Assembly: GCF_047495875.1 (NCBI RefSeq)
Contig: NC_092459.1
Coordinates: 94,659,560 to 94,723,559, forward strand
Source: Pithys albifrons albifrons
Taxonomy: Eukaryota > Chordata > Aves > Passeriformes > Thamnophilidae
Direction: 5' to 3'
DNA length: 64,000 nucleotides
The notes beneath the pieces are model-generated. The model did not search any database and was not told the origin of the DNA. It saw only the letters and a program-made list of their open reading frames with translations. A program made the translations under genes and the position numbers. Positions 1-12,605 of this stretch are shown here, one piece after another. The first letter of the stretch is position 1; each line of letters starts with the position of its first letter.

Positions 1-640
1 ATACAACAGCTATACATGAAGTGTGTTACAATAAACTTGTCAAAAAATGTTCATTGTTAATTGACTTCTGTAATTTGGAAATAGACAACCAGTGATCATC
101 CTGGTATTGTATACCTTGGCTTTGCCTTTTGTGCATCAAATACCAGCAGGTAAAACTGCCTCATAATTGGGTACGAAGTGTTACCACAGAGAGTAGAATA
201 TAGTGACAAATCCACGTGTCTCCTTTAGGGAATTTGTATGGTTGCTTTTAACCATATCACTGGTGACGCAGGCGTCATGCTTTTGTTGCTTGATCTTATT
301 TACTCAGCCTGTTAATATGGTACCACTACTATTGTCAGAAGATAATCTATTTTTATTTCTTTATACGTGCAGTCATAGCTGCTTTGTACTGCTTGTGTCT
401 GTGTGTGTGTGTGTGCGCGTGCGTGCTCCTGCATGCTGGTCTGGAAATGATGGTACTTGAGGCCACTTGACTGTGCCCAGGAAAAGAGTGTTTAAAGAGC
501 TAGACAGAAATGGTAATGTTGCATGAGTTTTCTTACAGTGTACTTTATTTGGGAGAACCCTTAAAATGCATTAAAAGCAGTTTGTTTTCTATTCTCAAGT
601 TTGTTTTGATACTTTAATAAAAAAAATTAATATATATTTA
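1..640 (+). other. possible 3' UTR end of an upstream + strand gene
   Basis: No coding exon is recognised here. A canonical AATAAA lies at 616-621 on the + strand and is followed by a T/G-rich stretch, as at a cleavage site. In other vertebrates the gene before BATF3 is ATF3 on this strand, so this could be the tail of its 3' UTR. That is an inference from gene order; no ATF3 coding sequence is present to confirm it. Confidence 0.25.
397..425. repeat. (TG)n microsatellite
   Basis: A short TG/TGCG dinucleotide run of about 28 bases, which decays into CG-containing units at its right end. Confidence 0.8.
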
Positions 641-3129
641 TTCATGTGTCATTTAATCCATTCTAAGTTTCAAGGTCCAGGAGCGACTTCATTTTCTTCA
701 AACAACATAAAGATATTAAAAAGCAAACACATTTTATATGTTTGCAAAAATAAGTGTTTTGTAAAGTGAAACTGGTACTGCTTGCTGCTTGTCAAGATGT
801 AAACAAAATTTTGTTATTACAAGGCTGATCATGAATTCCAGACTAATTCCTTATTTGTGGCCTAGGGCTTAGATTAAAGGACTGGAAATTAGAACTCCTA
901 AACCTTTCCTAACCTTGCAACTGACCGGCTGAGAGTTATTTCAACTTTCTGATTACCTAATGAGTTTAATACTTTTGCTGCTTTGAAGCTTTAATATTTA
1001 TAGATTGCCTTCCCTGGTTACATGAAGATACTAAACAAGTGTGGCAAGATTAGGGCTTCTTTTTTTTTCTCTGTGTGTCCATGTGTTGGTGTGTGTGGGG
1101 AGAAATATGAGGAAATATGAACAAAATGTTCTCTCCTGCTTTTCCAAAACTAAGTACCTACACACCCAGACAGAAGTCCCTGTGTTTTGACAGCCGGTGA
1201 TGTGGACAAAAACTTTTGGCTTTAGTCCGTTGCAAGCAATCATAACTTGTAATACAGAGGCCAGATAGAAGGCCAGGAGCTCCAGGGACCAGGAAATCCA
1301 TGGCACTATTGCAAAATCCAGTTAAAAATATCATCTGGAAGGAAGATCTAGGCTTGGCAGTGTTGAATACTTACTTTCCTTATTGGTACATCTGTTTACA
1401 GATGTGCAGTCCTCACACATCTATTCACCTGCTCATGTGTTCTCCCATAGCTGCTATCAAATTTGGCTTTGGAATACCCAGTTAATTTCTAAATTGGTAA
1501 ATTCAAAAATCATCTGCCTGGCCTGTTTTAGAAAATCTTATCCACAAAATTAGGGCTTTGAATTCCTGAACAGATAGTTTATAAAATTCTCCTTGAATGG
1601 TATGAGTTGAAACCATAAAATCACCACTGGTGTCTGTGACATATTCCTAACAGCATAATTGGTATTCCTTGAGCAAAATAATACATCATGTCTTCTCCTT
1701 AGGTCTTGTTCTAGATGCCGAATCTGTATGTGTACAGGCCCCTGAGGACCTTAAAGCATGCTGGACTTTACACTGTACATTCATAAGGATCATCTTCTAC
1801 TTTTCTCCTAGCTCTTCTCCTGATGTAAATGAATAAATACCAGTATTGAAGGTTGATGGGGACAATGATTTATACCAGACTAGAAATGTTTAATGAAACT
1901 GAATGGCAACAAATTTAAATTTACAGTAACTTTTCTACCTGAAACTATTAGAATTTGAAGTTATTGATTGAAGGGATAATTTTAAAAATCACTGATTCCT
2001 AGTTTTGCAAAAGGAACTCAATTATTTATGGATAATGATAATATAAGGGTAAAACTGTTTGTTAGTAGCAAAAGAGTTTTGAAAACAAAATCTACCTCAT
2101 CGTAAAAAATCCTCAAATCCAGAATGATGACTGTATCTCACATCCATTTCTCTTTTCGGTGTTGGTTTTCCTGCATCCTCCGTTTCAGCAGAGCACTGTT
2201 CTATGTACTAGTCTCATTGGCGCCGGCCATTGCCATAATTCCATGTTTGCCCAGTGCCCCCAACTGGAGACCCTGAGAATCACCCCGGGGTGAAAATAAG
2301 CAATAATATTAATTTACATAATTACTTAGTAACATTCTTCATTAGTTTGTAATGGCACCAATATAGTAGTTTCATTTCTATAATAGATGCCATTCCTTTT
2401 TAAGTGTAGTTAATGAGTGACAATATTTTTTAAAAATCCTCTTATTTAAAATTCATTTCCTTAATGGACACTCTGAGTCAGAACTGCTGACTTTAGGGAT
2501 AAAAATAGTTATTTGCTAATTTTCAGTGCTATTAGATCTTAAAAACCATCACAAAAGTTAAGAGAATACACTGGAATCTATTCTTGAGACAGCAGTAACT
2601 CTGGCTGCGTGTCTTTACTACTGCTGACAGTGATGCATGAAACAAACAAAAACCTCCAACTTAATGATTTTCAGACCCCAAGCTAAGTGTACAAGAGCTG
2701 ACACTCAATAAAAATTACTAGACCTGTGAAATGAATAAACAGAAAATGGAAATAATCTGAGAGTTGAAGCTAGAATAATTTTCTTTATTTTTTCTTTTTT
2801 TCTTTTTTTAAGAATTTAGTACCATCATATTTCTAGACTCTGTCAAAATAATCTGTGCACCACCAAGCCCACTTAGTAGGTATGCCCACACAGCAAATAG
2901 CAGTGTGGAATAGCAGTATTTTTATATAAGCTAGTTTAGTACTGGGAACATCACAGTGATGACAGCAAGAATCTCAGCACAGGCTAATTGATGCCACTGA
3001 GAGGATGAGCTCTCCGTGCAGCCAGAGAACAGGCTGCTGCTGGCATCTGAGGTAGCTCATCCAAAGCCAGCTTGGGTATCGTTCAGTTCCCCAGGTTAGG
3101 ACATGTCACGTAGTGCCTGCATTCCCTAC
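641..3129. other. intergenic, nothing recognised
   Basis: AT-rich sequence with only short chance open frames. A pyrimidine-rich run lies near 2780-2812. No splice-consistent exon, CpG island or familiar repeat was seen. Confidence 0.5.
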
Positions 3130-4960
3130 TGAACAGCCCCACCAGCTCACACCAAAGGTCCACTCAGCCCAGCTTTCTTTCTACAGCAGTGGTCAAAAGC
3201 AGCTGTCCAAGGAAGAAAAAGAACAGGGCAAGTATGCCTCCCTGGGTGCTTTCCCACACTCCAACTATTTCCAGCTAGTGAGTCACACAAGCTTGCCATG
3301 AATCTTTTAGGTAGTACACTACCATAAATCTTTCTGTCAAATATTTGACCAGTTTCTCATCCACAGTACCAGCATCTTCAGTAACTTTTGGTGGCAAGTT
3401 CCTTAGTGCTGTCGCCACTTAGAAGAAGAAAAATGTTCCTTTTTTTTCTCTTTTTTTTTTTTGACCCTATTCCCCTTCCTCTATTTTACAGACCCTCATT
3501 CTTGAATTGGAAGAGTGAACATTTATCTACCCTCTCCATGCCTTGTGATTTACACTTTGCTGTGCGGTTTCTTTTTCAGGAGAAAGAGCCCCAGCCTATC
3601 CAGCCACTTTTTTTTTTCTTTTTTGTCATTATTTTACATCTTTAATTATTCCTGTTATTCACGTTTCCTGGGAAAATTGTGGCTTATTCAGTCATTTAAG
3701 GTAAAGTGACCATAACTACACATAGTATTCCAGGTGAGTTATAGCCATTTATTAATACAGCTGTATCTTGTTGCTCACTCTTCCTTTCCTAATAACTCCA
3801 CAAATTAGGTCTGCACTTTGGTGACTGCCAAAAATAAAGTCTGACGCAATGCCACTAATTACCACAATCCCAAAATCTCCTTCCTGAGTAACAATAGTAA
3901 AATCCAGCCCAACATTTTATATGGGAGACCAGGATTGATATGCACTACCTTGTGCTCACTTGTATTGAATTCTAGCCGACATGTTAATTTCCAAATTGTA
4001 AATATAAACTCTTCCTGCCTTTCTCCTGCCTATCCTGAGTAATTTTGTACCATCATCAACATTCTTGCTACACTACTCACCTTCTTATCAGATCATTTAT
4101 GGACATGTTGAGCTGTGCAGGTCTTAGTAAATGTTCCTGTGGAACTCCATTGGAGTTCATCATTTACTCCTACTCTCTGTTTTCTACTTTTTAATCAAAT
4201 CTTTATGCATGTATATGCATTTTCTCTATTCATAGCTATTCAGTTTCTTCAAAAAAATCTTTGTTCAGGGAATTTACTGAAATCCCTTTGAGGTATCATC
4301 AAATATACCTACTGAATCTCCCTGATCCATGTATCTGTCAATGCTTTCCAGGAACTTTAGATGTGTCTGAAAGCCTGAATTTTATTTCACAAAGTCCATT
4401 CTGACTCCCTTCAAGTAGATGGTATTTATCTAGGTACCTACTCATTTATAGTTCCTTTATCTTAACTCCCCTTAATTCACCTTTTCAGATTCCTGGCGTA
4501 TAGCTCCTTGGATTCTCCTGGAACCTTTCATGGTGACACATTTGCCATACTCCAGCCCTCTGATACTAAGAAAGATTAAGTCAGAGTGACAGTTTTTTTG
4601 TTTGACCCTTTTGGTGAGAACTCAATTGGGTAGTGCTGATTCTTCTCTAAAATTCCACTCATAGTCACTTCAGTTTCAGGCAGATCCTCTCCTTGTTTGC
4701 TTCCTTTTGCCCTGTCCTGAAGAGGGTTCTGGCTGGGGAATGAGTTCTATTTCTTCAGCTTCTCAGTTCTCTGACTGTTCCCTTTGTACCCTGATCATCA
4801 GTTGTCACTAGGCTCTCTAATGGGTTAATTACTACTAATGTATCTGATTAGTATTTATTTCAATTTCTTTAGCCACTATTCCCTCAGTTTACATCTGACT
4901 AAGTGCCATCTCCTGAATGTCCCCTACAATAGAGTCTTCATCATCCTCAGTTAAATTTGA
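3130..4960 (-). mobile_element. fossil CR1-type LINE, antisense, ~1.8 kb
   Basis: Read on the - strand, this follows the layout of an ancient CR1/L3-like LINE. The 3' end near 3130-3310 has the 'caccaaaggtccactcagccc' type of wording. The 3500-3720 stretch resembles the 'accataactacacatagtattccag' block. The RT-proximal part at about 4035-4330 has 'gagtaattttgtaccatcat' and 'tgtggaactccattgg'. All frames are broken and divergence is high, so the insertion is very old, probably older than the bird radiation. The core from 3135 to 4330 is the best supported part; the right end (4400-4960) is uncertain. Identified from remembered consensus wording, not by a search. Confidence 0.65.
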
Positions 4961-5054
4961 AACTTTTTGAGTCTGTCAGCTACTCCAAAATATTCTGTGG
5001 CATTAAAGAGTCATTACATGGGTACACATCTAATTATCAGATTTTAATTTCTGC

Positions 5055-5240
5055 CATGCTGTGTGACTTAAACACAAAAAACAGTCCAAGCCTAAATTGC
5101 TCAATCTCTAAGACAGGGATAACAACAGATACCATTCTTCTGCCATACTTTCATCCGTTACTTTTTAACACTGAGTCTTTTGATAAAGTCCTGTGAAGAT
5201 TCAGAAACTGTGTTGAGTCTCTAGAAAGCTACTGAACAGA
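5055..5240 (+). repeat. possible ancient MIR-like (core-SINE) fragment
   Basis: A weak match to the MIR-style order of words: a 'gctgtgtgactt' segment, then 'caatctctaagacagggata', then a degenerate tail. Divergence is too high for a firm family call. Confidence 0.3.
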
Positions 5241-7565
5241 AGGGTAAATTTTATTGCCATGTGATTACCTCTTACAGTTGAGTAAAATAATTCAAAACAC
5301 CTGTAATAAATGGCACTCCACTCAAACCCATGAATCAGTGTTGGGGCCTTTTTGTTTAGTTTTTGGGGTGGTTGGGGTTTTTTTAATGATTTTTTTGTTT
5401 ATTTGTTTGTTTGTTTGAGTTTGTGTGCTTGGGAGTTTTTGTTCTGTTTATCTGTTTTACACTTTTTATCTTTGACAGAAGTAGTGGCACCATGAACATA
5501 AACAATCTATGAATAAATATACATTAAAAGATAAAAAAATCCTCTCAATAAAACAAATACAACTTTAGTTACCTGGGTTACAGTAGAGTTACAGGCTATT
5601 TTCAAACCTAAGTGGAAAATACAGATTTGGTAAATTTATCTGACTCCAAATGATTTATTCTACATGCAGAATTACCCATGTGGAGAACTAAAATAGCTGT
5701 CAGAATTTTCCCTGAGACCCAGAAGACACACTTTTCTGTGACAGAAAAGTGTGAGTGCCTTGGATGCCACTATCCAAACCACTACTGCAGTCAAAATTCT
5801 CAGTCAATTGACAATTGCTTGGTTAAGAGTTGAGATCAGAACAAGATAAATTAGTTGGGAAAAAGTAAGTATACAATAGTCTCTCCACCGAATGGAATGC
5901 AATTACCTTTCAATTGCTAAAAGCAGGGATCCTTTCTCACCTGGTTTGGATGAGCATACCCCTCTGACACTCTCTTTTCCTTTAGTCTACTACAACATCA
6001 AAACTGAGTCACACAGGGCTTGTAACTCCCACATCTGTAGCTAACCCCTGTGGTTTTAACACACATTCTCCAAGCCCTAGATCTGAAATACATGTGATGG
6101 TGCGAGATCCTCATTCCTCATGGCTATACAAAAAGCCTTAGAAATATTACTTGTGTATACTAAGGTCAGAAAACAAGAGAAAATAAATTAAATGTAATGC
6201 ATTAGACTGTTCACATTTCATGTTTAGAAACAAATGTTTATCTTTGTTTGTGCATCAGGGGGTCTTTTTTAAACAGGATTTTTGAATGTCTGGGCTTGGC
6301 CATACGACATTCCCCTGTTGGCAGTAAAACTATCCATGGACAGAGGAAAGGATGACTATGTATCCAGTTATCAGTGCTGATTCTGAAGGATTTACCACTA
6401 TTAGCTGGTAAAGAAATCCTTAAAATTAATAACAAAAGAAAGGAAAGATTGATTTTTTAAAATTTACCCACCTTTCAAGTAATACTATGCCTCTCTGCAC
6501 ATAGAAAAAGAGGCCCAAAACATTCTTTTTTTTGTTTATCTGTTGTTACTTTCATCTGAGCTTCTTCAACACATTTTTGACACTCTTGCTTTCCCTGCAG
6601 TAACACTTTCCATCTTTCTAGAACTCTATATTCAAATGAACAGAATGTTACAAAACTCGTTTATAGCACACAGCAAAATAGCTCCCTTACAGAGGAGGGA
6701 AAGTATTCTACAAGAAGCTAAAGGAAATATTAAATTGCACAAATACTTATCCAAAATACTACCAAAACCTGGCCATGCAAACCCAATACACCTTCAATGG
6801 GTAACAATAAGTGCACCAGAGAAGAAGAACACAGAACATACAGAGAGGGCTATTTTCCATCTCTTCCTGAAAATACACCACCATTTAACGACATTTGGAG
6901 GCTGGTGCGTTTTTTTCAGGCACTTTAAGATGGATTTAATTGTCTCATAATCCAAATTGCTTGCACAGTGTCCCACCAGCATTAGTGTTGTTGGAAGAGT
7001 TGTGTAACAATTTTGTAAGGCACAGAAAAGATAATTCTGCACGCTCCTAGCTCAGAAACAGCAATGCAATTATTATACCCTGAAAAGTGGATTCCCTTTG
7101 AAAGCTGACCTGTCACAAGCTAAAGCAGAAAAAATTAAATTATTTCCCAACTAACCCCTTCACTCTGGATAGTCATGAACACTGAATGCACTATAGGTTA
7201 CTATTCTCTTTGCCAAGGCTCTAGTTCTGCTGCTCACAGACATTTAATCAGTATCCTAGCTGCCGAGAGCCTATCCAGTTATGTCTGCATTCCAGACTGC
7301 TCCTTAAGTAGTAAAGCACTAGCATACTCCTCCTGTGCTGCAAATGAAAGAAGGATAGGAATGCAAGGGCTGGACAAGACATACTCCAGAAAAACCCCCC
7401 TGATAATGTTGATGAAGAACCTTGAGTTTTAAAGAGTGATTTTGACATCCACAACCCACACTACACCATGTGCCATCTACATAGTCATTGTGGAAAACCC
7501 ATCTGAGTATGATTTTTTTAAGCAAGCCTTCTACATCAACACACAGTTCCCATGGCGTAGCTCCA
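5241..7565. other. intergenic, nothing recognised
   Basis: AT-rich, with a T/G-rich low-complexity stretch (GTTT units) at about 5350-5460. No exon or assignable repeat was seen. Confidence 0.45.
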
Positions 7566-7705
7566 TGTCCCTACCTGGAAGTGTTCAAGGCCAGGTTGCC
7601 TGAGGCCTTCAGCAGCCTGATCTAGTGAAAGATGACCCTGGCCCATGGCAGGGGGTTCAGAACTAGAAGGTATTTAAGGTCCTTTCCAACTCAAACCATT
7701 TGGTA
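7566..7705 (+). mobile_element. CR1 3'-end fragment
   Basis: The last ~140 bases of a CR1 element in + orientation. The wording runs 'acctggaagtgttcaaggcc', 'cagcctgatctagtg', 'ggtcctttccaactcaaacc', the typical approach to the CR1 3' terminus. No protein is encoded. Confidence 0.75.
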
Positions 7706-10525
7706 GTTGCATGAAATGTGTGTACGCTCAGAATGAATGCCACGTTAGATCCTGATGGTCAGACAGGCAGGCAGAGTCGCACTCAGAGCACATTAGTAGA
7801 GTTATGGGTCTGTGCAACCACATGGAATGAAAATGCAAGTGGTGAATCCTGATGTTTGTGCAGGAGCAGCTGAACAGAAATTCAGAGTTAGGCACCAGAG
7901 AGTTGGAATTATGGCTTAAATCCATTTGGGGATTTAAGTGCCACTAAGGTGCTTTAGTGCTTGGGCTAAAATTCAAGCACTAAAGAATATTTTTAAGTAT
8001 GGATAAGCATATGCATTAGTAAGGGAACAGAAGTTAATATCCAGTTTCCTTTAAAATGAATTCTGTGTAAAACACTCTGTTAATGTTTTTAGGTCACCCT
8101 AGTAACATAATCAACATTACCATGGTAGCATCTTATATGGAAAGACAGATCACTCCATCCTCATGAAAAGGTAATTCTACTTCTATGACTCATGGTAATA
8201 AATCCACACTTGTGGAGTGAAATGGACAGTCACCAACCATCCTGAGCTCCCAATGATGTCAGGTTAGTTGGCCATTCAGTATATGTAACTTTGGGAAAAA
8301 AAGCCCTGAGCCCACAGTACATGTCATACTTCAATTTATAGCCCTCAAAAGTTCAGCCTGTTCTGAGCAATTAACACAAAATTACTGCCAGGACTGTGAT
8401 ATATTAGAATAAATAACCCTTTAAAAAGATACAGATGTTAAATGTGTGTGTGCCTTGGAGAGACATGTTAAACATTTAAAAATAACCTCAGTGATTATTG
8501 GTGCATTTATATTTTATAAGATCTAGGACTGGCAGAGAACTCTGTGGTTCTTGTTCTGTACTATACCACATGTGTGATCTGGATTAAATTTCAGAGGGAG
8601 GTCTCTTTTTGTCCCTTCCAGACTTTTACTTAGTAAGAGTGCAGCGAGCTAAATTCAGAAGCAGGGTAGGCATATGCATCTCCAAAAACTGTGTGGGTCA
8701 AATTTAGCAGTGGGACAAACTATAATGCTTGAGTTCAAGAGAAGTAAATCATTGACTTCAGTGGTTATTCTTCAGAGTATGTAAGATGAGAATCAACTTA
8801 CAGATGGTAGAAACTGTTCACATTGAGGTGCTGAGCAAAGTGACCTGCACAAATGTAACATGTAGAAGTTTATAGAATGAATAGAATATTATCTGCCTTA
8901 CAGAGAAAAGCAACAATATCAATGGCAATAGCAGCCTCAGTAACAAGCATCGTGGCAGTGGGTTTTAAATTTTTCCTTTCAAGTTCTCAATTATATACAT
9001 CTACCCTCCTCACCAGGTAAGCTACAGTTTTAAGCTGGAAAAGAAATTCTCACTCATCCCAACAGTGTCACAAAAACTGTTCTGGTAGAGAAAGCTGAAG
9101 GCTAAGAGGGAAATAAAGCAATTCTTTTGTATTTGGTCTTTCTGGATAAGCAGGACTTGGAAGTGTTGTAGTAAAGGGAAAGAGAAGTGAGAAAACTAGA
9201 GTTTGCCCTCTCTGCCTTTTTTTCAGTCCTAGCCTCCTCATAGCCCCCCTTCTATTCTGTGCCCTGCCTGCCTGCTCAAAACACAAGTCAACACATCTAT
9301 CAAGCAATTCTCTTTCCTGCAGCTCCCAAGACTCCCAGTTCAACCCAGTGTGTAACCAGTTCGTTCAAACTCAGCCACATTTCCCAGTGGTGCTGCTCTC
9401 AGCATGTGCTCCTTAGCTTCTGCAGAGAGCCCAAGTGCATCCCCAACGGCAATTATTCCCAAAGCCCTAATGACCTGCCTATAGTGACATAGATAATTAA
9501 CAAAAAGTTTAAGATTTAATGGTTTTCACCAAATATATGGGTTATCTTCCCTCACTTCTTCCTCTTAAGCATCTTCAGTACACTTGTTTCATATGCTTGC
9601 TGAGTGCTGAATTAGCTCCAGTTACTGCTTTTTATCACATACTCCTCTTTTAGGAAGAATTTACACACAATAAGAAACTTACACTATGATATAAGTCATT
9701 GTTAAACTTGTCTCAGTCTGCATTGTAATAAACATTGCTTAGAAACCACACATAAATTTGTGGCTTTCTTATGCCACCAAACAGCAGACAAATACAAAGT
9801 AATGGACCATTCTTTGAAGTGCTGGAATCCTGTCTAGGAAAAAACAGATATGGTACAAAGAATTGTTTCAATTCCCAATTTATGAGTGGAGACCAGGGAG
9901 GTTGATCAGGAGGTGGTTTTCCCATTTTAAATGGATGGGAAGCCCAGCCCATGAAACCTGCTGGGAGACCTATAGTGTTCCACATGTTCTCATTCAGAGA
10001 AACATTTCATTACTAAGAGTGAAAACTGTCTTATTTTTAAATAGGAAAAAAATCCCTTGGAAAAAAGAGATAATGAGCTAAAGAGTCTGTTTCAAACTTT
10101 TGGTACTGAAAACCCTATTGCTATTGTTTTACAATACCAGTTTTAGCTTTCAGTAGACTCTAACCACTACATAACTGTTCCCACTGGACATGGGTAAACA
10201 AATCTGTAATACAAGGCTTTGCAAGGAGCAAGCAGCTCATTAAGCTACATTTCAGCTTCTTAAGCCTTGGACCAGACAGAAAGCTTCCTATTACCTCATC
10301 TTTCATCAATCTGTTAAGAAACAAATCAAAGCAAAGTTATGCCCTTCAGCCTTTCAAACAAATTCTGATCAATCTGGACTTTCTTTGGAGTGTCCATGGT
10401 TTAGTTCATCTCCTAGAGGAAGGTGTAATTTTCTTACCAATACATTTCAGAAACTTTCTCTTGACTGTAAGTTTTTTAGATGGTTAGACATAGCTAGAGA
10501 GCCAAAAATCGTAGATTTTGATGGT
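7706..10525. other. intergenic, little recognised
   Basis: No gene was seen. The stretch near 8640-8830, with 'ttgacttcagtggttattct', faintly recalls an ancient reptilian/avian repeat but cannot be assigned. Confidence 0.4.
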
Positions 10526-10753
10526 TCATGGTATCATGGTTTGGGTTGGAAGGGACCTTAGAGACCATCTAGTTCCAACCTCCATACCCAGGACAGGGAC
10601 ACCTTCCACTAGACCAGGTTGTATCCAATCTGACCTTGAACACTTCTAGTGATGGGGTATCCACCATTTCTCTGGGCAATCTGTCCCAGTGTTTCACCAT
10701 GCTCACACTAAAGGATTTCTTCCTAACATCTAATCTAATCCTATCTTCTTTCA
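10526..10753 (-). mobile_element. CR1 3' fragment A
   Basis: An antisense CR1 tail. It opens with a decayed ATTCTATGATT-type 3' terminus followed by 'gggttggaagggacctta' and 'cttccactagaccaggttg'. It abuts the next CR1 with no gap. Confidence 0.85.
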
Positions 10754-11290
10754 TAGAATCATAGAATCAAGGTTATAAGACACCTTTGAGATCGTCCATT
10801 CCAACTGTCCACCCAGCACTATCACTGTAAATCCTAAACCACTAAACCATATCACCGAGTGCCAGATCCAGACGCCTCTTGAACACCTACCTTCATGGAT
10901 GGTGACTCCACTATCTCTCTGGGCAACCTATTCCAATGCCTGACCACCCTAACATGGATTTCCCCCCACCCCCCTAATATCTAACTTGAATCTCCCCTTA
11001 CTCATTTTAAGGCCATTTGCTCCTTGTCCTCTCACTGTAGGCATGGCAGAATTGAGCAGCACCCCTCTCACTACAACCTCATTTCAGGTATCTGTAGAGA
11101 GCATTGAGGTTCCCCCAGAGCCTCCTCTTCTCTAGACTAAACAAACCTAGTTCTCTCAGCTGTTCCTCATAAGACATGTTTTTTAGACCCTCATGGGCCT
11201 TGTTGTCCTTCTCTGTACGCACTCCAGCACTTCAGTGACCTTTTTGAAGTGTTTGGCCCAAAACTGAACACAGTACTCCAGTTTAAAGCC
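10754..11290 (-). mobile_element. CR1 3' fragment B1
   Basis: A second antisense CR1 with its own 3' terminus ('catagaatcatagaatcaag'), running about 540 bases into the 3' UTR/end-of-ORF2 region. It belongs to a different subfamily from fragment A. Its 5' break is near the change of wording at about 11290. Confidence 0.75.
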
Positions 11291-12605
11291 CCTTGTTCTA
11301 TCACTACCTGCCCTTGTACAAAGTCCCTCTCCAGCTTTCTTGTAGCCCCCATCATGTGCTGGAATGTGCAATAAGGCCTCTCCAGAAGCCTTTTTTCTCC
11401 AAGCTAAGCAACCTCAACTCTTAGCCTGTCTTTGTAGGAAAAATGCTCCAACCCTCTGACCATCTTCGTGGCCTCCTCTGAACTCACCCCAACAAGTCCA
11501 TATCCTTCTTATGCTGGGCACCCCAGACCTGAATGTAGCACTCCATGTTTCACAAGAGCAGAGTACAGGGGGACAATCACCTCTCTCAACCCACCAACCA
11601 TGCTGGTTTTGAAGCAGCCCAACTTAAAGTTGGCTTTCTGGGCTGAAAGTGCACATTGCTGGATCATGTTGAGATTCTTGTCCACCAGCACCCCCAGATT
11701 CTTCTCCTCAGGGGTGCTCTCAATCCATTCATCCCCCCCATCCTGCATTGGTGCTTGGGATTGCCCTGACCCAGGGACAGAACCTTCCATTTGGCTTTGT
11801 TCAACTCCCTGAGGTTTGCATGGGCCCAGCTCTTGAACCTGTCAAGGTCCCTCTGGGTGACATCCCTTCCCTCCAGCATGTCAACCGCACCACACAGCTT
11901 GTTGTCATCAGCAGACTTGCTGAGGGTGCACTCCACCCTACTGTCCATGTTGCTGACAAAGGTATTAAGCAGCACCGGTCCCCACAGTGATCCCTGAGGA
12001 GCGCCACTCGTCTCCACTTGGACATCAAGCCATGGACAGCAACTGTTCGAGTGCAGTCCTCCAGACAATTCCTTATCCACTGAGTGATGTATTCATAAAA
12101 TCCATGTCTTTCCAACTTAGTGAAAAGGATGTCATGTGGGACAGCACCAAATGCCTTGCACAAGTCCAGGTAGGTGACATCAGTTGCTCTTTCTTATCCA
12201 TCACCACTGTAATCCCATTGTACAAGGTTACCAGATTTGCCAGGCACAATTTGCCCATAGTGAAGCCTTAGCTGACTATGGCAAATCACCTTATTTTCCA
12301 CGTGCTTTAGCACAGTTTCCAGTAGTATCTTCTCTATGATCTTGTCAGGCACAGAGGTCACACTGACTGGTCTGTAGTTCCCTGGGTCTTCACTTTTTTA
12401 CCTTTTATTCAGTGTGGGTTATGTTTCCCCTCTTCTAGTCAGTGGGAACTTCACTGGACTGCCATGACTTCTCAGGTATTCTCCATTTCCTTTAGGATGT
12501 GCAGATGCATCTCATCAGGTTCCATGGACTTGTATGCCTTTGGGTTCCTTAGATGGTCTTGAACCTGAACTTCTCCTACAACAGGCAGTTCTTCATTTTC
12601 CCAGG
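11291..12605 (-). mobile_element. CR1 fragment B2 with broken reverse-transcriptase ORF
   Basis: The longest young-type CR1 piece. It covers the end of the 3' region and the second half of ORF2. On the - strand the reading fragments at about 11509-11790 and 11664-12080 contain recognisable CR1 RT pieces (SGAPQGS, an ADD triad with NKL after it, LEGRDVTQRDLDR, LGVLVDKNL), but they sit in different frames with stops, so it is dead. The 3' terminus is missing, probably lost when B1 inserted or by deletion. The upstream end near 12605 falls inside ORF2, a normal 5' truncation. Confidence 0.85.
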
